Origin: Clostridium sp.
GTDB lineage: Bacteria; Bacillota; Clostridia; Clostridiales; Clostridiaceae
DNA length: 64,000 nucleotides
NCBI RefSeq assembly: GCF_016650035.1
Contig: NZ_JAENWM010000010.1
Coordinates: forward strand, 1-64,000
Direction: 5' to 3'
Shown: positions 38,670 through 49,696 of the stretch, piece by piece
Layout: each line of letters begins with the position of its first letter
How positions within the stretch are numbered: the first letter of the stretch is position 1
Made by a program: the position numbers and the translations under genes
Notes under the pieces: generated by a model
Databases searched by the model: none
What the model was told of the DNA's origin: nothing
Seen by the model: the letters and a program-made list of their open reading frames with translations, nothing else

Positions 38670-38802
38670 AACAGGGGGTTTGATGCTTTTGATTTAGAAA
38701 ATTGCAATCCAAGAACACCAGAAACGTAAGTATATGCCTGATTTCTCACTAGAAATGAATAGATCAGCATCTGAATATCTTAGGAAGTTTAGAGAAGAGT
38801 AA
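38670..38802 (+). pseudogene. Internally deleted nitroreductase remnant
   Basis: FDAFDLENCNPRTPE joined to RKYMPDFSLEMNRSASEYLRKFREE*; matches both ends of 53886-54461. Confidence 0.85.
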
Positions 38803-38827
38803 TATATTTCTCCTTTTATACTTAGTT

Positions 38828-39715
38828 TTATATTTTCTTAATAATTGCAATTATTAAAGAAAGAAGTAGAAGAATTGCCCCAATTAAACCACCCAAAAGA
38901 ATTTTCTCTTGTAGAATAAAATAAGCCATAAGTAATGTAAATAGAGGTTCTCCAAGTAATATAATTCCTACACTTTCTGAACTAGCAACCTTTTGTGCCT
39001 TAGTTTGTAAAAGTAATGAAATGCCTGTGGAAAAAATACCAATAAATAAAATCGGTACAAAATTCGGATAAAGTTGTGGAAGGTTGAATCCTTCAAAATA
39101 AGCTCCTATAGAACTTGCAATTGTAACTACTGATAATTGAACAAAGGTTAAAACAAAGGCATCCCTATCGTTTCCAAAACGATCTAATAGTATAATATAT
39201 AGGGTATAGGTGATTGCAACGCCAAGGGCAAGTCCATCACCTATATTAAAGCCACTTCCATTTAGTCCTGAAATAAGTCTAAGTCCAACTAAGGAAAGAA
39301 TGACGCTAATTACTGTATACTTAGAAGGAGTCTTTTTTCTGATTGCGGTTTCTATGATCGGAATAAAAAGCACAGGGAGTGCTACTAAAAATCCGGATTT
39401 TGAAGCGGTGGTGTATTTCAAGCATATAACACTTAAGGAATAAGCGATAAAAGTAAGTATACCTAAAAAGGAACCGATTTTTATATCTTCCATTTGAATC
39501 TTTTTAACCTTATCGAAAGAAGTCATTAAAATAAATGCTGTGGCTAGAAAAAATCGGGCCATCATAAAATGGAAGGCTGGTAATTCAGTTATATATAATT
39601 TAATAAGAATGGTGCTCGTTGCCCAACCTAGGGCTACAAATAAAAGTTGAAGATGTGCGATTGTCTTTTTTGAAATCCTATTTCTAATTATTATTTCTTT
39701 CATCAAACTAAACAC
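38828..39715 (-). CDS. EamA/DMT family transporter
   Basis: About ten hydrophobic segments; FVALGWATSTILIKLYI; duplicated-domain architecture. Confidence 0.9.
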   Translation of the reverse strand: MFSLMKEIIIRNRISKKTIAHLQLLFVALGWATSTILIKLYITELPAFHFMMARFFLATAFILMTSFDKVKKIQMEDIKIGSFLGILTFIAYSLSVICLKYTTASKSGFLVALPVLFIPIIETAIRKKTPSKYTVISVILSLVGLRLISGLNGSGFNIGDGLALGVAITYTLYIILLDRFGNDRDAFVLTFVQLSVVTIASSIGAYFEGFNLPQLYPNFVPILFIGIFSTGISLLLQTKAQKVASSESVGIILLGEPLFTLLMAYFILQEKILLGGLIGAILLLLSLIIAIIKKI

Positions 39716-39974
39716 CTACCTATAAAATTATAATTGATAAATTTATTTTTCATATTTACAATTTCATTATAACATCAAATCTTGGAATTCATAATGACAT
39801 TTCACTCAGTGATAATGTGGGATATAACCCTACATTTATTCATTTATTAACAATAAGGTACAATTACAGTTTGAATTTAATATATATAACGAGAGATATA
39901 AACATAGGTTTAAGGTGAATAATATGATAGTATAACATTAATAAATATGATTCAGGCTTATTGGAGGTAACGAT

Positions 39975-40394
39975 ATGAAAGAAAATAAAAAACTACAATT
40001 TAACAAACGTTCAAAAAAGAACACACAAAATTCAATGCTTAATAAGATAGTGGAAGTATCACAAAAGGCGGGAATAAATGTAGTTTATACAGGGCTATTA
40101 TTATTCTATGTTTTACAAAAACCGTTTGTTCCAAAATGGGCAAAGGCAACAATAACTAGTGCTTTGGGTTATTTTATTTTTCCAGCAGATGTAATTCCAG
40201 ACTTTACTCCAGCTATTGGATATTCAGATGATTTGGGCGTATTAGCATTAGCGATAGTAGCTGTAGCTATGTTTATTGATGATAAAGTTAAGAAGAAATC
40301 GAAAGCAAAGCTAAAAAGCTGGTTTGGAGAATATGAAGAAAGTGTATTGAAAGATATAGACAATAGGATTCATGAAAATCAGAAAGTCCACTAA
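39975..40394 (+). CDS. YkvA/DUF1232 family membrane protein
   Basis: WAKATITSALGYFIFPADVIPDFTPAIGYSDDLGVLALAIVAV. Confidence 0.9.
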   Translation: MKENKKLQFNKRSKKNTQNSMLNKIVEVSQKAGINVVYTGLLLFYVLQKPFVPKWAKATITSALGYFIFPADVIPDFTPAIGYSDDLGVLALAIVAVAMFIDDKVKKKSKAKLKSWFGEYEESVLKDIDNRIHENQKVH

Positions 40395-40699
40395 TTTCAA
40401 TAACTTGGAGTAAGTGAAGAAAAAATATACATTTAATATGTGGATAAGTATGATAGTTTATCATTGTATTGGGGATAAATTAGGATCTAATCCAGCAAGC
40501 ATTCAACAAATATGCTGTTAATTGTTCAGGAAGAAAAGATTATTTTGAAATCATGAATGATGTAAAAAAGTTAGTATTAAAGGGGAGCATTTTAGTAACT
40601 TGGGATTATCTATTGATTATTTAGTATTATTCATATATAATAGCTATATCAGAATACCTAACGGGGGTATACGGATGTAGCGTTTTTATTCTTATTTTA

Positions 40700-40795
40700 T
40701 ATAGGTTACTATAACTTAGGTGAAGGTTGTTCAAAGTGTCTTGCTTGTGTGGAAAAATGTCCAACAGGAAGTTTGAAATATACATTTAAAAAGTA
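40700..40795 (+). pseudogene. 4Fe-4S ferredoxin-type C-terminal fragment
   Basis: YYNLGEGCSKCLACVEKCPTGSLKYTFKK*. Confidence 0.6.
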
Positions 40796-40825
40796 ATGTA
40801 AAATTAAAAATAGGGGAGTAACGCA

Positions 40826-41416
40826 ATGATAGAAATAAGTGCAAGAATATTTGATTTGTTTATGAAGCCCTTTGAGAAAATTGCTTTAAGTAAAAGGAGA
40901 AGAGAATTGATACCTCGCGTTAAAGGGAATGTATTAGAAATTGGTGCAGGAACTGGAGTGAACTTTGATTACTATATTACGGAGAATGTATCAAAATTAA
41001 CTATTGTGGAACTAAAGCTAAATGGGCTAATAACTAAGAAACCACTTAATTCACAGATGGATATTCATTATGTGGTAGGAAATGTTGAAAAGTTACCTTT
41101 TCCAGATGAAACTTTTGATAGCGTGGTTTCAACTTTAATTTATTGTTCCGTTGATAATCCCAAAAAGGCTCTTAGTGAAGTATATAGGGTACTTAAGCCA
41201 GGTGGTAAAATGTATTTTATCGAACATGTTCTACCTGAAGAAAAACATTGTAAGCATTTAGTGAATTCTCTTAATGACACATGGAAGTGTATAGGAAAGT
41301 GCAATGTAAATAGAGAAACTTATAACACTATAAAAAAAGCAAAATTTAGAGTGGAAAGTTATGAACAGTTTGGTAAGGGAGTTTTTATATTTATTAAAGG
41401 CATAGGAGTTAAGTAA
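40826..41416 (+). CDS. Class I SAM-dependent methyltransferase
   Basis: VLEIGAGTGVNFDYY; EKLPFPDETFDSVVSTLIYCSVDNPKKALSEVYRVLKPGGKMYFIEH. Confidence 0.93.
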   Translation: MIEISARIFDLFMKPFEKIALSKRRRELIPRVKGNVLEIGAGTGVNFDYYITENVSKLTIVELKLNGLITKKPLNSQMDIHYVVGNVEKLPFPDETFDSVVSTLIYCSVDNPKKALSEVYRVLKPGGKMYFIEHVLPEEKHCKHLVNSLNDTWKCIGKCNVNRETYNTIKKAKFRVESYEQFGKGVFIFIKGIGVK

Positions 41417-41523
41417 AGATTTATTAGCAGCAATAATACTGATATATATATTCTTTAAAGAAAAAAAATTAGTAAAACCTCATGGATAGCTTCACGTAAT
41501 CCATGGGGTTTCCTAATTAAAAA

Positions 41524-42642
41524 TTATTTGTAATATGCAAACACATCCTCTATTGAATTTATCGCGAAATTTTGTGGAAGCGGAAGAACTTTTAAATCTT
41601 TCCCCACAAATTTACCATCTACATAATATTCAACACCATAAAAGGTCTCAAACCACATAAGGATTTTATCAATAAATGGAGTTTTAACTTCTAACAATTC
41701 GCAAAAACTCTTAATAATGCATAGTCCATATGGAAAATCTTCTAGAAAGTATCTTGAATTAAAATCTGGAATATACCCTTTTTCTGTTTTTATAAGTGGG
41801 GACTGTATATTCTTAAGTGCAGGCTTATTGCTAATTTGAGCAGTCATCTGCTGTGGTGAATTCGCTCCGAAATACTCCTTTACAAAACCAACCTTATTCA
41901 AATCAATAGTTCCTAACGTGCGACACAAGTTCTGCACCTCTTCATCAGTAGCTATTAGAATTGTTGAACATTCATCCGTCCACTCGTTATAAAATTGTAT
42001 CATATTTTCCCAATATAATCCTTTTTTATAATGGTTAAAGATTCCATAAAGTCTTGCTGTATGAAGAATTGGATTGGCTGGTGCAAGCGCAACTTGCAGA
42101 AAATTTTCTAGTGGATTGCACTTCACGTTAATTATGTATTCCAATGCCTTGCATACTTCTGATGTATTACAAGCGGGAATAGCACCTATAAAAAGTTCAT
42201 CTTTCTTACCCAAGTCATATACAGATTTTCCGTACTCCTTTAGTCTAGAAATACCATGAACCCTCTGAAATCCGAATATTGTACAGCCGTTTTCAATAAG
42301 TTCCTTGCAATAAAATTCTCCACCACCGTTACCTGGCATCATGCCAATCCAAACTTCTTTTTTAAGAAAAGGTTTTATTATTTCAATGGTTTTGCTAAAT
42401 ATATAAGATGGAAGTGTGGATATAATGATGTCAGCATCTCTTATTACTTCCTCTGGGTTACTAGATATCACATCCACCCTTCCAGTGTATTTAATTGTTC
42501 CATCATTATCACAAACATCAATAATATGGGTCCACTCATCTGGTCTGGAAGTCAATAATCGAACAGAAAGATCCTTATTCCTTCCGATGTCTCCTATTAA
42601 AAGTGTACCTATATTTCCACCACCTAAAATACATATATTCAT
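41524..42642 (-). CDS. NAD/NADP octopine/nopaline (opine) dehydrogenase family protein
   Basis: ICILGGGNIGTLLIGDIG; ALAPANPILHTARLYGIF. Confidence 0.85.
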   Translation of the reverse strand: MNICILGGGNIGTLLIGDIGRNKDLSVRLLTSRPDEWTHIIDVCDNDGTIKYTGRVDVISSNPEEVIRDADIIISTLPSYIFSKTIEIIKPFLKKEVWIGMMPGNGGGEFYCKELIENGCTIFGFQRVHGISRLKEYGKSVYDLGKKDELFIGAIPACNTSEVCKALEYIINVKCNPLENFLQVALAPANPILHTARLYGIFNHYKKGLYWENMIQFYNEWTDECSTILIATDEEVQNLCRTLGTIDLNKVGFVKEYFGANSPQQMTAQISNKPALKNIQSPLIKTEKGYIPDFNSRYFLEDFPYGLCIIKSFCELLEVKTPFIDKILMWFETFYGVEYYVDGKFVGKDLKVLPLPQNFAINSIEDVFAYYK

Positions 42643-42886
42643 TTTTTGTCCTCCTAAACATAGTTGTTTTTTTATATTTTATTTTCCCTTCAATATGTTA
42701 TTAAAAGCTAAATCCGTATTATCCAAAACACCATTTACAGCTATAAATTGAGGGCTATTTTTTGAATCGTGTTACTATTATATCATATAAGTTCAAATAA
42801 CCACATTATAACCCAAATATAAATATTCATAGGAAATAGCTCCGGTTTTCTCTATTTAACTTAGCATTGCTTTGAAATGAATATAC

Positions 42887-43366
42887 TTAAGCAGTATTTT
42901 TAAGTAAACTAAAGTTAAATGTTTTGCTTGGTGCAGTGCATACCACCATATTATTTGCTGATTTCTCAGAAATTGAAGCAAATATAGTATGTTTATAACC
43001 TGGCATGATAAGATCAAAATGTATTTCGTCAGAAATAATTAAGACATTATTTCTCAAACAAATTTCTCCTATTTTCTCCAGTTCCTCTCTACTCCATACT
43101 CTTCCAGTCGGGTTATGAGGGCTACAGAATAGTAATATTTTATTGTTTGGATTCTGTGTTTTCTTTTCCAAATCTTCATAATCTATTTCATAAGTTGAAC
43201 CATCGTTTATTAGTGGATTTTTAACCAGCTTCCTATTATTTTTTTCTATTGAATGATAGAGCGGATAATAAACTGGAGTCATAATTATAATCCCATCTCC
43301 TGGATTTGAAAAAGCTTTAATTGTTGAAAAAAAGCACTTACTACGCCAGCTGAACCAACAATCCAT
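42887..43366 (-). pseudogene. Class I/II PLP aminotransferase (MalY/PatB-like) fragment
   Basis: NPGDGIIIMTPVYYPLYHSI; LLFCSPHNPTGRVWSREELEKIGEICLRNNVLIISDEIHFDLIMPG; lacks both ends. Confidence 0.85.
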
Positions 43367-43584
43367 TCACGATTTATTTTGCTGGAGTGTGCATTTGATA
43401 AATATTTTACGGGGATAGACATTCTGGTGGGTACTTACCTAGAATATAAAGTATTGGTATGGAAGAACATATATAATTTATGATATAATTATAGAAGAAG
43501 AGTCTATTCATGGATATAGGGTATGATATCATTGTAATATAAGTTTTGTATTAAATAATAATCATAAAAAGGGGAAATGAAATC

Positions 43585-43824
43585 TTGAAAAATGATAAAT
43601 TAAAAGGCCACATCATAGAAATTGTTGATAATCAAATGAGGGATAATAATCCTGAATGTACAACTGAAGTTTTTGAAAAATTAGTAGCTAGTGGATATTT
43701 AGAAGATATGGCAAAGAAAATGATTGGAGCAGTTCTAGTAGAGGAATTACATTATGTTTTGAAAAATGAGGAGTTATTTAATGAACAAAGATATAGGGGA
43801 AAATTATATGAGTTGCTAAAATAA
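43585..43824 (+). CDS. Small hypothetical protein
   Basis: 79 aa; its leader is shared with the nitroreductase at 52984. Confidence 0.55.
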   Translation: MKNDKLKGHIIEIVDNQMRDNNPECTTEVFEKLVASGYLEDMAKKMIGAVLVEELHYVLKNEELFNEQRYRGKLYELLK

Positions 43825-44001
43825 ATTAAGAAATTATAAAAAAAATTCGATAGAAAAAAAGCACTCATTAAATAAATGCTTTTTAATTAATTATTTATGA
43901 TATAAAAGAGGTCACCGTAAATTTAACTGGAGAACCGCGATTAGGTGCAGTTTAGCGGTATTACAATGCCTAAACTCAATAATAACTTAAAAGGAGCAAT
44001 T

Positions 44002-44841
44002 ATGGAATTTCAAAAATCAGTTATTGAACTTATAAAGATGAGGACGTCAAGTAGATCATATGATCAAAGAAATATTGATAGTATAACCCTTAAAAAGCTA
44101 AAGGATTATATTACAAAAATTAATGAAGAAACAAAATTAAGGGTTAGGTTTATATTTATACAAAGTAATGATAATGATGGTGGGAAAGCAAAAAAATTAG
44201 GAACATATGGGATTATATCAGGTGCTAATTCATTTATTATTGGAATATTAGATAAAGAAGAAAAAGATGCACTTGAATTTGGGTATTTATTTGAAAAAAT
44301 TGTGATTTTTGCAACGGATTTGGGACTTCAAACATGTTGGCTCGGTGGAACTTTTAATAAGGGGAATTTTGAACAAAATATGAGTTTACTTGATAATGAA
44401 TTCATACCAATTGTTTCTCCAGTAGGAATAAAAAAAGAAAAGCCTAGAGTTTTTGAATCCGCTATGAGAGCAGTTATTGGTGCTAATAAACGAAAACCAT
44501 GGAGTGAATTGTTTTTTGAAGCAGATAGTTTACTACCACTAAAAGAAGATAGTGAGGGACCATATGCTGTTCCATTAGAGATGGTAAGACTTGGACCATC
44601 TGCTTCAAACAAACAGCCTTGGAGAGTTGTAAAGGATAAGAATGCATATCACTTTTTACTTTGCAGAACAAAAGGCTATGGAGTAACTGGTTACGATATG
44701 CAAAAAAATGATATTGGCATAGCCAAATGCCATTTTGAGTTATCTGCAAATGAACTTGGGTTAAAGGGCACGTGGCAAGAAATAAAAAATATAAATACAC
44801 CAAATGGATGGGAGTATATTTGTACCTGGTCTAATGTATAA
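44002..44841 (+). CDS. Nitroreductase family protein (putative TM nitroreductase type), paralog 1
   Basis: IKMRTSSRSYDQRNID; LGLQTCWLGGTFNKGNF; RLGPSASNKQPWRVV. Confidence 0.88.
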   Translation: MEFQKSVIELIKMRTSSRSYDQRNIDSITLKKLKDYITKINEETKLRVRFIFIQSNDNDGGKAKKLGTYGIISGANSFIIGILDKEEKDALEFGYLFEKIVIFATDLGLQTCWLGGTFNKGNFEQNMSLLDNEFIPIVSPVGIKKEKPRVFESAMRAVIGANKRKPWSELFFEADSLLPLKEDSEGPYAVPLEMVRLGPSASNKQPWRVVKDKNAYHFLLCRTKGYGVTGYDMQKNDIGIAKCHFELSANELGLKGTWQEIKNINTPNGWEYICTWSNV

Positions 44842-44931
44842 TAATATAAACGAATACATAATCGGAAGAGAATAGTGATGAAAAAATAATGTAAAATGCT
44901 GAATAGTCTTATCATAAAATTTGGGCTGTGA

Positions 44932-47184
44932 CTAAATTGAAACCTGAATTATGCTTTTTTTAGGTTTGCCTACATAATATCCTTGAGCATAATCAATACC
45001 AATTTCACTAATAGTATTTAATATTTGCTCACTTTCAACAAACTCAGCAATAGTCTCCATTTTAAAAGCTTTAGACATACTCAGTATTGATTGAACAAGG
45101 TAGAAATTTTCTTTTTTATCATTTATATCTCGAATAAACGAACCATCAATTTTTATATAATTAGCAGGAATTTGTTTTAAATATTGTATAGATGAAAATG
45201 CAGTTCCAAAGTCATCTATAGAGAATTTTATACCTAGTTTTTTATAGGTATGCATTATAGAAGCTAGATTATCCAGGTTTTTAATACTTTGAGTTTCGGT
45301 TATTTCTAGCACGATATTTTTAGCTTTTATATTGTGAATCTTCATTATATCTATTACTTTAATTAAATAATCATCATTGTTTAACATCTTACCAGAAATG
45401 TTAAATGAAAATTCAATAGTGTCATCAGGATCCGCAATGTTTTTATAGGCTAAAGCTTTTTCTAGTACTATTAAATCAACGGTCTCAATTAAATTATTTT
45501 CTTCAGCTATTTGTATGAAAGGAAAAGGGGATAGATATTCATCTCCACTGTTAATTCTCATAAGAACTTCATACTTGGAAACATTATCTTTTCTAATATT
45601 GTAAATAGGTTGAAAAAATGGAATGATTCTATCTTCATCGATAGCTTTTAGTAGCGTTGTTTTCTTTTTAGTCTTTTCTTCATTTATTTTAAGCATATCA
45701 TCAAAATTATCAAAGGAAAGGAAAGCTTTATTATCTGAATTTTTCAAATCATTAAGTGTATCTTTTGATAAATGTAGAGAATTTTCAACATCTCTTAATT
45801 GATTTTTATTGAATTTTATTAAACCCATGAAAGTATTAATGCTAATTGTAAAATCTTCAATTTTTATGATTGTTTTGCTTAAGAGTTCGTGATGTTCTTT
45901 GGCTATACTTAATGCATAATTCCAATCTTGAGTTTCAAATAAAAACATAAAATCAGCTGATTTATAATGCACCAGGGTTCCGTAATCTGACAAATGGTGT
46001 CTTAATATTAATGTAAACTCTTTTAATATTTTATCACCAACAGCATTGCCATAAGTTGTATTAATAGATGAGAATTCATTAATATCTATATATAAAATAA
46101 ATTTTTCTTTATTGCTTTTAGATTTCTTATTTAAAATATCTATTAATTTATTTTTGTTATAAGAGTCTGTAAGAATATCATTGTAATTAGAAGTACTCAA
46201 TATAAAGTATACATATGAAATAAGTATTATTGAAAGGATAAATCCAGTAAGTAAAAGCTTAAATAAATAGTTATTAAAATTTTTATTCATAATATCATAA
46301 TCTATTAAACTAATAATTCGCCAATTTAAATCTGGTATTTTGGTAAAGTAACCATGAACGTTAACTCCTAGTATGTTAATATAATCAATTTGTCCAAATT
46401 CATTTCCTGAGAGGTGTTTAGTCCATAAATCCTTGTAACTATTAATAATCTTTTGTTCATTTACATTATATGTGGCTAAATACTCAGCCTGTGGATTTGA
46501 CATTGAAAAACCTAAGAGATTTTTTTCATGATTAAGAATTACATTTCCATATTGATCAGTAATATTTGTATTAGTATACCCGTTATTTGTAATAACGTTA
46601 TAAGTATTATAAAAATCATCCAGGAATAGATCTGTTGCAATTACTCCTATTAAATTATCATCTTTTTTTATAGCATAACTTACTGTAATAACAGGTTTTC
46701 CTGTAGCAACGTCATCATAGACTTTTGATATTATAGATGAATTTGTAGCAATAGCTTGGGTATACCAAATTCTAGTCCTTAAGTCAATTTTTCTGTCTTC
46801 AATAGTTACGTTACCCTTATAGTTAATCTCAACGCCAGTTTTATTATCAACAAAATAAATGCTGTGAAGTGTCGAAGATTTATTAATAATTCTATTAAAG
46901 GTGCTGGTTATTTTAGTGGATACTTCAGGGTTTAATACATCCTTTGACTCAGAAATGGAAGGTAAAAGTAAATTACCTGTTGTTTCTGTTAGATTTTTGA
47001 TGGAATTAATCGCTGATTTAAAAAAAAGTGAATAATCATTTGAGTTTTTTTTTAGCGTAACATCTATTTCTGAAATGTATATTTGTTTATGATTTTCATA
47101 TAAATAAAATATACAGGAATATAGCAAAAGTAAGATAAAAAAACTAGGAATAATATATTTAAATTTTTTATGTTTGATAAACAA
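44932..47184 (-). CDS. Cache sensor-GGDEF(degenerate)-EAL cyclic-di-GMP protein
   Basis: N-terminal TM and Cache-like region; KSADF in place of GGDEF; EVLMRI, EITETQ, IDDFGTAFSSIQYL, KIDGSFI, AEFVES. Confidence 0.88.
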   Translation of the reverse strand: MFIKHKKFKYIIPSFFILLLLYSCIFYLYENHKQIYISEIDVTLKKNSNDYSLFFKSAINSIKNLTETTGNLLLPSISESKDVLNPEVSTKITSTFNRIINKSSTLHSIYFVDNKTGVEINYKGNVTIEDRKIDLRTRIWYTQAIATNSSIISKVYDDVATGKPVITVSYAIKKDDNLIGVIATDLFLDDFYNTYNVITNNGYTNTNITDQYGNVILNHEKNLLGFSMSNPQAEYLATYNVNEQKIINSYKDLWTKHLSGNEFGQIDYINILGVNVHGYFTKIPDLNWRIISLIDYDIMNKNFNNYLFKLLLTGFILSIILISYVYFILSTSNYNDILTDSYNKNKLIDILNKKSKSNKEKFILYIDINEFSSINTTYGNAVGDKILKEFTLILRHHLSDYGTLVHYKSADFMFLFETQDWNYALSIAKEHHELLSKTIIKIEDFTISINTFMGLIKFNKNQLRDVENSLHLSKDTLNDLKNSDNKAFLSFDNFDDMLKINEEKTKKKTTLLKAIDEDRIIPFFQPIYNIRKDNVSKYEVLMRINSGDEYLSPFPFIQIAEENNLIETVDLIVLEKALAYKNIADPDDTIEFSFNISGKMLNNDDYLIKVIDIMKIHNIKAKNIVLEITETQSIKNLDNLASIMHTYKKLGIKFSIDDFGTAFSSIQYLKQIPANYIKIDGSFIRDINDKKENFYLVQSILSMSKAFKMETIAEFVESEQILNTISEIGIDYAQGYYVGKPKKSIIQVSI

Positions 47185-47290
47185 TCATCCTTGATATATT
47201 TTAAATTAACAATAGAATGCTGTAATAACTCATTTGTAACATGCTCTAATTGTTGTAATATACACATTTAGATAATATCATAATAATTAA

Positions 47291-47345
47291 CGAACTTCAA
47301 TAAAAATTAACAAACTTCAACAAACTTCAACAAACTTCAACAAAT
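47291..47345 (+). repeat. Short tandem repeat CAAACTTCAA x3 plus degenerate CGAACTTCAA
   Basis: 47311-47340 three perfect 10-mers. Confidence 0.85.
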
Positions 47346-47553
47346 ATCCCTGTTAAATTATAAATAATGAGTTTAATTTTACATAAAAACTATTCCGGTT
47401 TTTTCTTGCTAATGAGTAGAAATAAGTTATGTAGTGCGGCGAGCAACAGATAAGTAATCAGGAGAAATTGGACCTTCTGTGGGATCACATAGTGGACCAG
47501 GCGCATTAGCCGTATTTTTTATAAGTAAATCACAAACTCTTTAAAATTAGAAA

Positions 47554-47600
47554 AGAGGATGTCTCAAAATGATTAATTTAATCATTTTGAGACATCCTCT
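47554..47600. terminator. Bidirectional terminator, 23-bp stem
   Basis: AGAGGATGTCTCAAAATGATTAA/TTAATCATTTTGAGACATCCTCT. Confidence 0.85.
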
Positions 47601-47613
47601 CTAAAGCATACAA

Positions 47614-48558
47614 TTATCTTTCTTCTCTAAAATAAGGATTAGAAAGTCCAGCGGGTGGTGAATTTTTGCTGGATTTCTTCCTAGATACTATTACTAGAAT
47701 AATTATTGTAGTTACATAAGGTATCAAAGCGATAAGGTATTGAGATACAGGGAAATTTGGTATGCCTTGTAACCTAAAACCAATGATATCAAGCCCTCCA
47801 AAAAGGTATGCTCCTAAAATTGCTCTATGAGGCTTCCAAGTCGCAAAGATTACCAAAGCCACCGCTATCCACCCTCTACCTGCTGTTACATTTTCTTGCC
47901 AAGCTGGCACATAAACAAGAGATAGATATGCTCCTCCAAGACCACAAAGAGCACCACCTATTAAAGTATTAACATATTTATATAAATTAACATTTATACT
48001 AGCTGCATCCGCTGCTGCTGGATTTTCTCCAACTGCCATGGTGTTTAATCCCTTAGTAGTTTTATACAAATATAAAAATAAAAGTACAGTTACAATATAT
48101 CCAAAATAAACAAATTTGTCATGATTAAAAAATACATCTCCAATAATAGGTATATCTCCGATTAATGGAATTCTTACAGGTACGAAAAATGCTTTAACTT
48201 TATCAGGGGTTACTTGTCCAATCAAGTTTTTACCTATCATACTCGAAAATCCGGTTCCGAATATTGTAAGTGTAAGGCCACATACAACTTGATTAGCCCT
48301 AAGACTTATAGTTAAAAATGCATAAATCAATGCACTAAATGCACCAGCAATTGCTGCAGCTATCATTGCTATGATTGGATCTCCTGTACTTAGTCCAGCC
48401 ATAAATCCAATGACAGAACCAACAAGCATCATGCCTTCTACACCAAGATTAAGATTTCCAACTTTTTCAGTTAATATTTCACCTAATGTAGCAAAAAGTA
48501 GAGGTGTACCAGCTACAACCGCAGCTGCCAAAAATGATATTATACTATCCATTTTCAT
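47614..48558 (-). CDS. BMP-type nucleoside ABC transporter permease
   Basis: GTPLLFATLGEILTEKVGNLNLGVEGMMLVG; GGLDIIGFRLQG. Confidence 0.93.
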   Translation of the reverse strand: MKMDSIISFLAAAVVAGTPLLFATLGEILTEKVGNLNLGVEGMMLVGSVIGFMAGLSTGDPIIAMIAAAIAGAFSALIYAFLTISLRANQVVCGLTLTIFGTGFSSMIGKNLIGQVTPDKVKAFFVPVRIPLIGDIPIIGDVFFNHDKFVYFGYIVTVLLFLYLYKTTKGLNTMAVGENPAAADAASINVNLYKYVNTLIGGALCGLGGAYLSLVYVPAWQENVTAGRGWIAVALVIFATWKPHRAILGAYLFGGLDIIGFRLQGIPNFPVSQYLIALIPYVTTIIILVIVSRKKSSKNSPPAGLSNPYFREER

Positions 48559-49696
48559 TCTCCTCCTTTATGGTGCCATCATCTTTTTTAACTTGCTCCA
48601 CATTAACCTCAAAAGTATTATCCTTCGGTATATTAATTTCACTTACATAACATTGTTCTTTAAAACTTACCTTATATCTAGTGAAGTATTCGCTGCCTAA
48701 TACGAAAAATAGTATAACCGCTTGAATTAGTTGTGCAGCTGCTTCTGGTATTCCAAAGGCTGTTTGAATATATGAGGCGCCCTCTAAAAGAGCTGCAAAA
48801 AGTATAGATACTATTACAATAACGGGTGCACTGAGTGCAGATAGCCAAGCTATAATTATAGCTGTAAATCCAGCTCCACCTGCAACTTGTAGAGTTAAAG
48901 TTCTACTAACTGCTGAAGCTTGAATTACACCTGCGATTCCACATAGGGCACCACTTAAAAATATAGCTACATACATGGTGTTTTTAACTTTGATACCTGA
49001 ATATATAGCTGTTTTTTCACTTTCCCCAAGCACCGATATTTCATATCCTTTTTTGGTATATTTCATAAAAATGTACACTATAATCACAAGGATTATTGCA
49101 ATTACCCATCCCATATGTATACCGAAAAACTGTGGAAGAGTTGCATTTAGAGAAAAATTTGGTATTTTTGGAAAACCCATTGCGTTTTTATCTTTCCAAG
49201 GTCCATATTGCAAATAAGTAATAAGTTTTATGGCAATGTAGTTTAGCATTAAGGTTACAATGGTTTCATTAGTCTTCCATTTTCCCTTAAGAACTGCTGC
49301 AATTAATGCCCACAAGCCACCACCTAAAACCCCTGCAGCAAACATTATTAGTAATAGTGGAATTTGAGGCATCTGTGGAAATTTCAAAGCAAAATAACTA
49401 GCAAAAAGTGCGCCCATTAATATTTGTCCCTCTCCACCAATGTTCCAAAATTGCATTTTGAAGGCTATAGAAATACCAAGTGAAGCAATAATTAAGGGTA
49501 TTGCTTTAATAAGTGTTTGCTTGATAGTATATTCTGATCCAAAACTCCCTTTTATAATTGCTGCATACACATCTATTGGATTAAGTTTAATTACTAGTAG
49601 AAATATAGCTAGTACTAAAAGTGATAGGAGGATTGCAATAGTTCTTATTTTAAAACTATCAGTTTTACTGATTTGTGCTCTTTTAACAAATCTCAT
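48545..49696 (-). CDS. BMP-type nucleoside ABC transporter permease
   Basis: IAFKMQFWNIGGEGQILMGALFASYFAL; NETIVTLMLNYIAI. Confidence 0.93.
   Translation of the reverse strand: MRFVKRAQISKTDSFKIRTIAILLSLLVLAIFLLVIKLNPIDVYAAIIKGSFGSEYTIKQTLIKAIPLIIASLGISIAFKMQFWNIGGEGQILMGALFASYFALKFPQMPQIPLLLIMFAAGVLGGGLWALIAAVLKGKWKTNETIVTLMLNYIAIKLITYLQYGPWKDKNAMGFPKIPNFSLNATLPQFFGIHMGWVIAIILVIIVYIFMKYTKKGYEISVLGESEKTAIYSGIKVKNTMYVAIFLSGALCGIAGVIQASAVSRTLTLQVAGGAGFTAIIIAWLSALSAPVIVIVSILFAALLEGASYIQTAFGIPEAAAQLIQAVILFFVLGSEYFTRYKVSFKEQCYVSEINIPKDNTFEVNVEQVKKDDGTIKEENENG

Noticed and set aside
44483-44803. 106-aa ORF on the minus strand
   Set aside because: Fully antisense to nitroreductase; mirrored artefact seen again in the paralog
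47311-47340. CRISPR array candidate (CAAACTTCAA repeats)
   Set aside because: 10-bp tandem units without spacers and no cas genes; simple tandem repeat
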